From positions 2,852,001 to 2,916,000 of the forward strand of contig JAHBUD010000001.1 of NCBI GenBank assembly GCA_019638255.1: a DNA stretch of 64,000 bases. The letters are read 5' to 3'. This DNA comes from Cyclobacteriaceae bacterium. GTDB taxonomy: Bacteria; Bacteroidota; Bacteroidia; Cytophagales; Cyclobacteriaceae. Made by a program: the position numbers and the translations under genes. The notes under the pieces were generated by a model. The model saw only the letters and a program-made list of their open reading frames with translations, did not search any database and had not been told where the DNA came from. Below are positions 57,420 through 64,000 of the stretch, piece by piece (position 1 is the stretch's first letter; each line of letters opens with the position of its first letter).

Positions 57420-59889
57420 TGCTAAGAATCGGTTGAACTTCACGAAAATTAAATATTATTTTCTTATCCTCACCATGCTCTCCCTACTACCGGGCTGCAT
57501 GGGTACACGGCACCTTAAGGAGGGTGAAAAACTGGTTTATAAACAGAGAATTGAGCCAAAAAAAATAAGCTCATCATCCATGCAAGACTTGTTCGTTATG
57601 GAGAACAACAAGAAATTCCTGGGCTTGCCCATTCATTTGCTGGTACAATTCTATTACATCGGTGAAAAGAACTTTAAACCTGAAAAACTCGAACAAAAAA
57701 TTGAAAAGGTTGAAACTAAATTTGACAACAAGATCAGCAAATCCACATCACAAAAGAAAATCATTAACCTCGAGTTCAAAAAAAGGAATAAAACAGAAGC
57801 ACTCAGAACCAAACTAGAGAACGGAAATATCCTAATGAAATGGGGTGAGCCTATAACGGTTTTCGACAGCACAAAACTTCAATTAACGATCGAAAGGCTT
57901 CAGGATTTCCTCTTTAACAATGGCTACTTTCTGAACAAGGTTTCAGCTGAAACATTTCCGGTAGGCAATAAAAAAGTCAATATTACTTACACCCTCTTTC
58001 CAGGCCCTCAGTATACTCTTGACACAATTCTATATAAAATCCCCGACACGATTCAATTCAACCTGATCCAAAAATCAAAGAAGAGTAGTCTTTTGCAGGA
58101 AGGAAGCCCATACCTCCAGGATAATTTCAGTAAGGAAAGGGAGCGCATTGATATACTTTTTAAAAACAACGGATACTATGACTTTAGCCGCCAGTATGTA
58201 GAATTTGACGTTGACACCAGCCACAGGCAGGGCCATAAGATTGCCGTGTTGGTACAAATCAATGATCCTGCCAAACGAGGCTATCACAAAAAATTTACCA
58301 TTGATGAAGTTCATTTCACAACGGATGCAGGTGTAAATCCACCAAGCCGTATCCGCACACGGGAGTATTATCGGGGTACCGAGTTTGAATATTTCGAAAG
58401 GTTGCATAGCACACGAATTTTAAGTCAACGAATTTTTATTCATCCCGGTGAATTATACAGCCGAGAGAGAACCTTTGAAACCCAGCGGCAATTGGCCAAC
58501 CTCGATAACTTCAAATTTGTCAATGTTAATTTCGATACGGTAGACGGAAAATTCATCGCTCGGATTTTTACCAATCCATTGGATCGCTATCAATGGTCAA
58601 ATGAAGTTGGGCTGAGCGTTACACAGGGTTTTCCCGGGCCGTATTACAGTTTAAGCCTAAAAAAGAGAAATATTTTTCGTGGTCTTGAGAATTTCGAAAT
58701 CAGTGGACGCATTGGGTATGAAGGGGTAGCTTCTGCTACAGAATCCAATAACGCTTTTCAAAGTATAGATGCAGGATTAAATGCTTCAATCACATTCCCA
58801 CAATTCATTTTTCCATTCAAAGAAGAAACCCGATACAAGTTCGGCCGATTAAACCCTCGTACCAGGGCGCTGGTGGGTGTAAACTATACCGATCGACCGG
58901 AATATATCCGTTCCGCCACCACATTCAATTATGGGTATAGTTGGGAGAACCGGAGGATAAGAAGATTCGACTTAACCCTTGCCAACCTCAGTGTCATTAA
59001 TTCTAAAACTGATAGCGCCTTCCAACAATTGTTAGATGATTTGTTTATTAACGAAGGAAGCACATTATTCCGAACATTCGAACCATCATTCGTGAGCAGT
59101 ATGCTCTTCAGCATGGCCTGGAACCATGGCAACTATGGAAACCAGGATGCCAACTCAACCTTTCTTCGGTGGTCCGTTGAAAGTGGCGGAACATTCCAGG
59201 ATATATTTCAATTTCCAATTGTTGAAAGACAAGGACTACAACAATTTCAGTATCTGCGCCTGACCGGAGATTTTCGAAGCCTTATCGTTCTTGACAAAAA
59301 AACAATTCTGGCTGAACGATTAAATGTTGGCGTTGGGTACTCTTACGAAGATCCAAAAGTTCTTCCTTATGAAAAGTATTTTTTTGCGGGTGGTAGCAAC
59401 AGTGTTCGCGCCTGGCGACCTCGAAGATTGGGACCAGGAAGTTTCAGACCGCCATTAAGTGAGAATCCTGAAGGTGATGGATTATTCAATTATCAAAACG
59501 AACAACCTGGTGAGATTTTATTGGAAGGTAGTGTAGAATTACGAAGAAAGCTGTTCGGTTTCTTTGAGGGCGCGGTCTTTCTGGATGCAGGAAATGTTTG
59601 GACCTTTCAACCACGAACCATTAGTGACTCAGAAGGCAATGTGATTGAAAATGGAAACTCACAATTTAGGCTCAAAGAGTTTTACAAAGAATTTGGTATT
59701 GGTACAGGCTTCGGTTTTCGTTTTAATTTCTCCTTTTTAATTCTACGGTTCGATGTTGGTATAAAAGTTTATGATCCGGCCCGTCTTGAGGGCGACAGGT
59801 TTGTATTGGATAAGGCTAAATTTTTCAGACCGTTTGGCGTAGACCGTGAACCTGTAATTTTCAACGTTGGGGTTGGTTTCCCTTTCTGA
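57400..59889 (+). CDS. TamA/BamA-like Omp85 outer membrane protein
   Basis: An 829-residue protein from the ATG at 57400, where a TTG at 57433 would also retain the signal. The N-terminal segment YYFLILTMLSLLPGC looks like a lipoprotein signal with lipobox LLPGC. POTRA-like domains span about 60-390 (repeated FLFNNGYFLNKVSAE, INDP, RERTFETQRQLANLDNFKFV). A 16-strand barrel follows from about 420 with GGSNSVRAWRPRRLGPG (the RGF-type motif in Omp85), ending in the aromatic F-N-V-G-V-G-F-P-F. It inserts or translocates outer-membrane proteins or lipids. The exact role is not distinguishable from sequence. Confidence 0.9.
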   Translation: MRALESIAKNRLNFTKIKYYFLILTMLSLLPGCMGTRHLKEGEKLVYKQRIEPKKISSSSMQDLFVMENNKKFLGLPIHLLVQFYYIGEKNFKPEKLEQKIEKVETKFDNKISKSTSQKKIINLEFKKRNKTEALRTKLENGNILMKWGEPITVFDSTKLQLTIERLQDFLFNNGYFLNKVSAETFPVGNKKVNITYTLFPGPQYTLDTILYKIPDTIQFNLIQKSKKSSLLQEGSPYLQDNFSKERERIDILFKNNGYYDFSRQYVEFDVDTSHRQGHKIAVLVQINDPAKRGYHKKFTIDEVHFTTDAGVNPPSRIRTREYYRGTEFEYFERLHSTRILSQRIFIHPGELYSRERTFETQRQLANLDNFKFVNVNFDTVDGKFIARIFTNPLDRYQWSNEVGLSVTQGFPGPYYSLSLKKRNIFRGLENFEISGRIGYEGVASATESNNAFQSIDAGLNASITFPQFIFPFKEETRYKFGRLNPRTRALVGVNYTDRPEYIRSATTFNYGYSWENRRIRRFDLTLANLSVINSKTDSAFQQLLDDLFINEGSTLFRTFEPSFVSSMLFSMAWNHGNYGNQDANSTFLRWSVESGGTFQDIFQFPIVERQGLQQFQYLRLTGDFRSLIVLDKKTILAERLNVGVGYSYEDPKVLPYEKYFFAGGSNSVRAWRPRRLGPGSFRPPLSENPEGDGLFNYQNEQPGEILLEGSVELRRKLFGFFEGAVFLDAGNVWTFQPRTISDSEGNVIENGNSQFRLKEFYKEFGIGTGFGFRFNFSFLILRFDVGIKVYDPARLEGDRFVLDKAKFFRPFGVDREPVIFNVGVGFPF

Positions 59890-59892
59890 TTT

Positions 59893-61992
59893 TTAATAGC
59901 TCATCAACGCTCCAAGAGCTTTTACTACTTTATCAGCACTGGGTAACATCATCCTTTCAAGATCAACATTTAATGGAACAGCAGGAAGATTTTCGGCTCC
60001 AAGCAACCACACCGGTGCATCCAACTCTTTAAAGCACTCGCGTTGAATTCTGCCGGCAAGCGATTCAGCAAAAGAGTTCAGCAACGGCTCCTCGGTAAGC
60101 ACAAAAACCCGGTTATGTTTTCTAACGGATGATACTATGGCCTCCCAGTCAATTGGGTTAAGTGTTCGTAAATCCAAAATCTCAACCTGGTCGGGAAAAT
60201 TTTTGGAAGCCTCCCTTGCCCAATAGACTCCCATTCCATACGTAACAATAACTGTCGAATTTCCTGAAAGGATATTTTCATCGGTTGCCTGCTGAACGAT
60301 ACGTCCTTTCCCTAACGGGATTATATAATCTTCATCGGGTTCAATGGTTTTTGCTTCTAAGGTTCCCGGAACCTTGCTCCAGTACAAACCCTTATGCTCG
60401 AGCAACACAACCGGGTTGGGATCATAAAATGATGCCTTCAACAAACCCTTCATGTCGGCTGCATTAGATGGATACGCTACTTTTATACCCCTGATGGTTA
60501 GCAACATGGATTCAACACTGCCCGAATGGTACGGACCTCCCCCGCCATAAGCACCTATCGGCACCCGTATTAATGATTGGATGGGGAATTTTCCTTTCGA
60601 CAGGTAACAGCTTTTTGATAACTCCTCCACCAGTTGATTCACTGCAGGCCAGATGTAATCTGCAAACTGTATTTCAACAATAGGCTTTGCCCCCACTGTC
60701 GACATGCCTGCTGTGGACCCAACAATATAAGCTTCCTGAATGGGTGTGTTGAACACACGATGGTCACCATATTTCTCTGCCAGTGTAGCAGCTTCGCGGA
60801 AAACACCACCCAACCTGCGCCCTACATCCTGGCCGTAAAACAACGCTTCAGGATGATTACGCAAAATTTCATCTACAGCGTGCAGGGCTGCATCAACCAT
60901 AATTACTTTCTCTCCACTATCCGGAGCACGTTGTCCGCGTTCTTCTGTAATGGGCGTAGGCGCAAATTCATGCGAATCAAAATCCTCAACCTCAGGATCG
61001 GCAGCAGTTAGTGCACGGTTATAGTCATGAACAACTTTTTCGTATGCATTCTTTCGGATATCGCTTAATGCTTTCTCCGTTTCCCCTGATGCCAACAACC
61101 AACGCTCAAACTTTACATATGGATCATCTTGTTTATGAACTTCAAGCTCTTCACCCCGGTACCACTCTCTGCGAACCCCGGAAGTATGATGACCCAGCAA
61201 GGGACATTTTGCATGAACCAAAATCGGTGCACGATGCTTCCGAACATAAGCAAGTGCTTTCTTCATACCTTTAAAGGAATCAGGAAAATCAGAACCATCT
61301 ACACGCATTCGTTCAAGTCCCTTGAATCCTGCTGCGTATTCATACGCATCCATGGCCCGCATTTCATCACCGGTGGCAGAAATGCCCCAACCATTATCTT
61401 GAACCAGGTAAACAATCGGCAGTTTCTTTAGCACAGCCATCTGGAATGCCTCTGAAACTTCACCTTCTGTTACTGAGCCATCACCCAAGGAGCACAACAC
61501 AACAGGATTATCATCACCCTTTAATAATTGTTGCTCTTCAAGGTAAGCAATACCGTGTGCCATGCCCGTTGCGGGTATAGCCTGCATGCCTGTGGCTGAA
61601 CTCTGATGGGGTATAATCGGAAAGCCTTCACGCTTTAAGGAAGGATGGCCATAATAGGAACGGCCACCGGAGAATGGATCATCGCGCTTGGCCATCAGTT
61701 GCAGCATCAATTCATAGGGCTCCATTCCCAGCGCCAGCAAAACAGATTCGTCACGATAGTATAGCGAGGCATAATCGCAAGGTTTCAACTGCAGGCCTGC
61801 AGCCAGTTGAATGGCCTCATGGCCGCGTGATGTACTGTGCACGTACTTGCTGCATACTTCACGGTTTTCGTCATACGTTTCAGCCATGCGCTTTGCGGTA
61901 CACATCAATTCATAAGCCTTTAGCAAAACCTGTCGGGGTACACCGGCTTTAGCTTTTGATTTCTTCTCGATCACACGCTCAGTCTCAGCCAT
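59893..61992 (-). CDS. Fused E1 component (alpha + beta) of a 2-oxo acid dehydrogenase complex
   Basis: A 699-residue thiamine-diphosphate enzyme with both E1 chains in one polypeptide. The alpha part (about 15-335) has the TPP motif GDGSVTEGEVSEAF at 170-183 ending in NGWGIS after Asn200. The beta part (about 360-699) has FYGQDVGRRLGGVFREA, NTPIQEAYIVGSTAGM and IVEIQFADYIWPAVNQL. This fusion is common in Bacteroidota and resembles branched-chain or pyruvate E1. E2 and E3 are not encoded here. The stop is 3 bases from the convergent Omp85 stop. Confidence 0.93.
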   Translation of the reverse strand: MAETERVIEKKSKAKAGVPRQVLLKAYELMCTAKRMAETYDENREVCSKYVHSTSRGHEAIQLAAGLQLKPCDYASLYYRDESVLLALGMEPYELMLQLMAKRDDPFSGGRSYYGHPSLKREGFPIIPHQSSATGMQAIPATGMAHGIAYLEEQQLLKGDDNPVVLCSLGDGSVTEGEVSEAFQMAVLKKLPIVYLVQDNGWGISATGDEMRAMDAYEYAAGFKGLERMRVDGSDFPDSFKGMKKALAYVRKHRAPILVHAKCPLLGHHTSGVRREWYRGEELEVHKQDDPYVKFERWLLASGETEKALSDIRKNAYEKVVHDYNRALTAADPEVEDFDSHEFAPTPITEERGQRAPDSGEKVIMVDAALHAVDEILRNHPEALFYGQDVGRRLGGVFREAATLAEKYGDHRVFNTPIQEAYIVGSTAGMSTVGAKPIVEIQFADYIWPAVNQLVEELSKSCYLSKGKFPIQSLIRVPIGAYGGGGPYHSGSVESMLLTIRGIKVAYPSNAADMKGLLKASFYDPNPVVLLEHKGLYWSKVPGTLEAKTIEPDEDYIIPLGKGRIVQQATDENILSGNSTVIVTYGMGVYWAREASKNFPDQVEILDLRTLNPIDWEAIVSSVRKHNRVFVLTEEPLLNSFAESLAGRIQRECFKELDAPVWLLGAENLPAVPLNVDLERMMLPSADKVVKALGALMSY

Positions 61993-62163
61993 AAAAAATC
62001 ACACTGTATTCGGGTGGAAAGATAGCGATTTTGAAAAATTCAACCGATTGAAATTCCAGCACCGGATGATTTTTATCATTCGCAGGGATGATCCACATCA
62101 TGGATTTTTCAAGAATTTAAAATCACATTAGTACCAGAAAAGTTCTTAAGAAAAGTACAAATC

Positions 62164-62169
62164 AGGAGG
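62164..62169 (+). promoter_or_regulatory. Strong ribosome binding site of hsp20
   Basis: AGGAGG is followed by five T and then the ATG at 62175. A near-perfect Shine-Dalgarno sequence is uncommon in this window and suggests high expression of the chaperone. Confidence 0.8.
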
Positions 62170-62174
62170 TTTTT

Positions 62175-62615
62175 ATGACACTGATGAAATCACCAATGTT
62201 ACCTAACTTGTTTACAGACAAGTGGTTGTCTGACTTCTTCGATAACGACCGATTCTTCGATGCAGACTGGATGAAGAGGATTCAGGTCGTTCCTGCAGTT
62301 AACGTAAAAGAACTGGAAAAAGTATTTGAAATCGAAATGGCCGTTCCTGGAATGACCAAGAAAGATTTCCACATTAACATTGACAACGGGATGTTGACCG
62401 TCTTCACTGAAAAGAAAGATGAAAAAGAAGTGAAGGAAGAAAACTATACCCGTAAAGAATTTAACTATACCAATTTCACACGCTCATTCAATCTGCCCGA
62501 AAATGTAAACCCGGACAGAATTGAAGCCAAATATGACGAAGGGATACTCAGGATTTTGATTGCTAAAAAAGCATTAACCCCTGATAAACCCATGAAAACC
62601 ATAGAAGTGAAATAG
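62175..62615 (+). CDS. Hsp20/alpha-crystallin small heat-shock protein
   Basis: A 146-residue small heat-shock protein. The alpha-crystallin domain covers about 38-135, with VPAVNVKELEKVFEIEMAVPG, the GMTKKDFHINIDNGMLTVF strand pair and FTRSFNLPENVNPDRIEAKY. The AxxxGVL-like end DEGILRILIAKK is present. It should form oligomers that hold unfolding proteins. The N-terminal arm is short and hydrophobic. A strong ribosome site precedes it and a terminator follows at 62728-62760. Confidence 0.95.
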   Translation: MTLMKSPMLPNLFTDKWLSDFFDNDRFFDADWMKRIQVVPAVNVKELEKVFEIEMAVPGMTKKDFHINIDNGMLTVFTEKKDEKEVKEENYTRKEFNYTNFTRSFNLPENVNPDRIEAKYDEGILRILIAKKALTPDKPMKTIEVK

Positions 62616-62727
62616 GTGCGTTAAAAGAAAAAGCGTTGCGCGTCCACCGCACGGTTTAACGGGATCACAAAGAATCCCAACCAGTCAACAAGGGGTACGG
62701 TTTGATAGGTTACGCGCATAGTTTGGG

Positions 62728-62760
62728 AGTCCTGGCAGAAATGCCGGGACTTCGTTTTTT
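62728..62760 (+). terminator. Rho-independent terminator after hsp20
   Basis: AGTCCTGGCA (62728-62737) pairs with TGCCGGGACT (62742-62751) with one G-U pair and a GAAA tetraloop, followed by a run of six T. Confidence 0.88.
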
Positions 62761-62776
62761 ATACCGCAGCAATTTG

Positions 62777-63712
62777 TTAGTTATTTTTTGTTACGTCATC
62801 CAGGCTGGCAAATTTACGACCCAATCCGGAAACAGATGCCACGTTGAAAAATCCAACAGCCTTTTTTCCGTTGGGATTAACGTTGTTGATGTTAGTGGAT
62901 ACATTGGCCAGTGGTGTGGCGAATAATTCTGAAAAACCGCCCGGTCGATCTGTTTGAACCACCACTTGCGTTAAAAAATCAAACGAAGCCTCCGACAGCG
63001 AATGAAGTTCTACATACAAGGAATCGCCAACCTCATAAGGTGACAGAAAATTATTATTCTCATCCTGATCGAATGGATTAATGGCCGTACGGATAGGCGC
63101 TATGAAAACCACACCCGAAAAATTTCCACCACGGGAAAAGCCTGCATCATATGCCAAATTGATTTCAGAAGGTTTATTCAATAACACACCATTCTTATAA
63201 GTCTTTATCCAATACGTGTCCCCTGCTTCTAATGGATCGGTTGCCCAAAATTCAGCCAAGTAAAGGTCAGTAACGAACTGATTGCCTTCTTGTAAACGAA
63301 ATGTAATACTATCAACAGGTGGAACACGCCCCATAGGAGTAGATGCGATATACTCCTCTCCTTCCGAAGAAATCCTTAGTTGATAAATCAATCCGGTTTC
63401 ACCAAAAACTTCATTGTCTGCAGGGATCCATACATAAGCACCGGCATCGGTATCACTTTCAATAAACATATAGATCTTACCATCACTACCTTCAACCCTA
63501 ACCTGGGCGCCTTTTACTCCCAGGGGCAGTGTCGAATCAAAGTACGATTGCGTTTTAGTTAGCCTGATAACCTGAGGTTCCGATTGGTTGGTAATCCATG
63601 CATCAACTACCAATACAGGTACAGCAGGTTTAAGTGCCGGATCAATTATCGTTTCGCAACCAACAAGTGCTGCGCACCAAATCAACCATCCTAAAATAAA
63701 ATTCTGCTTCAT
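62777..63712 (-). CDS. DUF4249 family outer-membrane-associated lipoprotein
   Basis: The frame reaches 63940, but the ATG at 63712 gives 311 residues with a lipoprotein signal (FILGWLIWCAALVGC, lipobox ALVGC). The following ETIIDPALKPAVPVLVVDAWITN, then PQVIRLTKTQSYFD and GAQVRVEGSDGKIY, are typical of DUF4249 proteins. These are usually encoded directly after a SusC-like TonB-dependent receptor, as here, and are thought to act with it at the outer membrane. The ligand is unknown. Confidence 0.88.
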   Translation of the reverse strand: MKQNFILGWLIWCAALVGCETIIDPALKPAVPVLVVDAWITNQSEPQVIRLTKTQSYFDSTLPLGVKGAQVRVEGSDGKIYMFIESDTDAGAYVWIPADNEVFGETGLIYQLRISSEGEEYIASTPMGRVPPVDSITFRLQEGNQFVTDLYLAEFWATDPLEAGDTYWIKTYKNGVLLNKPSEINLAYDAGFSRGGNFSGVVFIAPIRTAINPFDQDENNNFLSPYEVGDSLYVELHSLSEASFDFLTQVVVQTDRPGGFSELFATPLANVSTNINNVNPNGKKAVGFFNVASVSGLGRKFASLDDVTKNN

Positions 63713-63722
63713 CGCTGATCTG

Positions 63723-64000
63723 TCAAAATTGAAAATTATAAGAGATTGCCGGTACCATCGTGCCAATAATAGATAGCTGTGTTGCCCTGCTTTCAATCGG
63801 CTGACCCGGAGTAAACCGCTCATCAGCCTGAGAGAAATAAATAGAGAACGGATTCTTTCGGGCATAGAGGTTATAAATACCAAATACCAGATAGTCAGTA
63901 TTCTTTCTGGGTTGTCCGTTCTTCTTAACTTTTTTTCCATCCAATCGGGCTGAAAAATCTAACCGGTGGAAAGCTGGTATGCGAACATTGTTGCGTGAAT
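63723..64000 (-). CDS. TonB-dependent receptor, C-terminal end (5' part outside window)
   Basis: An open minus-strand frame enters from the right edge and stops at 63723. It reads RIPAFHRLDFSARLDGKK, then YLVFGIYNLYARKNPFSIYF and the terminal strand IIGTMVPAISYNFQF with C-terminal Phe. This pattern is the last beta strands of a SusC-like outer membrane receptor. It is followed after 10 bases by the DUF4249 gene, the usual partner. Only about 92 residues are visible. Confidence 0.85.
   Translation of the reverse strand, partial: SRNNVRIPAFHRLDFSARLDGKKVKKNGQPRKNTDYLVFGIYNLYARKNPFSIYFSQADERFTPGQPIESRATQLSIIGTMVPAISYNFQF

Overview
This window looks like a chromosomal segment of a Bacteroidota bacterium, most likely of the Cytophagales type. 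The evidence is a UpxY-type antiterminator ahead of a capsule/exopolysaccharide (EPS) locus, a SusC-like receptor end paired with a DUF4249 lipoprotein, BatB/BatC, a fused E1 alpha/beta dehydrogenase, several TAnnTTTG -7 promoter boxes and tRNA genes without an encoded CCA. No rRNA, phage, IS transposase or CRISPR array is visible.

Region 1 (1-36 kb, all minus strand, read from high to low coordinates) is a very large polysaccharide locus. It opens with sugar-nucleotide genes (UDP-glucuronate decarboxylase, then a WbpB/WbpD/WbpE-like trio). Next come two regulators (UpxY/NusG-like and a winged-helix protein), the export machinery (OPX lipoprotein, tyrosine autokinase, Wzx flippase) and a long run of glycosyltransferases, SAM and FkbM methyltransferases, three asparagine-synthetase-family proteins, a NodB-like deacetylase, a Wzy-like polymerase, a CapK/PaaK-like adenylating enzyme, a GNAT acetyltransferase and a DegT aminotransferase. 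It ends with two consecutive initiating sugar-phosphate transferases, the last cut by the window edge. Many neighbours overlap by 1-8 bases, as expected for one or a few long operons.

Region 2 (36-43.5 kb, minus) holds sulfate activation (cysQ, cysN, cysD, cysC and an SLC13 transporter) followed by kdsA and kdsC for KDO synthesis. Region 3 (43.7-47 kb) has a penicillin-acylase family protein, a small membrane protein and a Lys/Ala-rich SWIB-domain chromatin-like protein.

Region 4 (47.1-48.8 kb) is the most unusual part. A tRNA-Ser/tRNA-Arg/tRNA-Pro cluster is followed directly by four near-identical 322-bp tandem units. Each unit carries a terminator hairpin, an 82-residue GIY-YIG nuclease gene, a 6-bp-stem hairpin and an exact copy of the 3' end of the neighbouring tRNA-Pro. 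I read this as a miniature tRNA-targeting element that restores the tRNA end on insertion and has been amplified in tandem. Two other small genes sit as repeat-flanked cassettes inside operons: a GxxExxY protein in the EPS locus, and an S23/Avd-like four-helix-bundle protein between cysD and cysN.

Region 5 (48.9-64 kb) is housekeeping and envelope: BatB/BatC, thiolase, a MORN-type repeat protein, purC, a STAS protein, RNase Z, a queuosine-precursor transporter, a SpoU methyltransferase, a TamA/BamA-like Omp85 protein, the fused E1 dehydrogenase, Hsp20, and the DUF4249/TonB receptor pair. All functional calls rest on motifs read by eye, and no database search was run.
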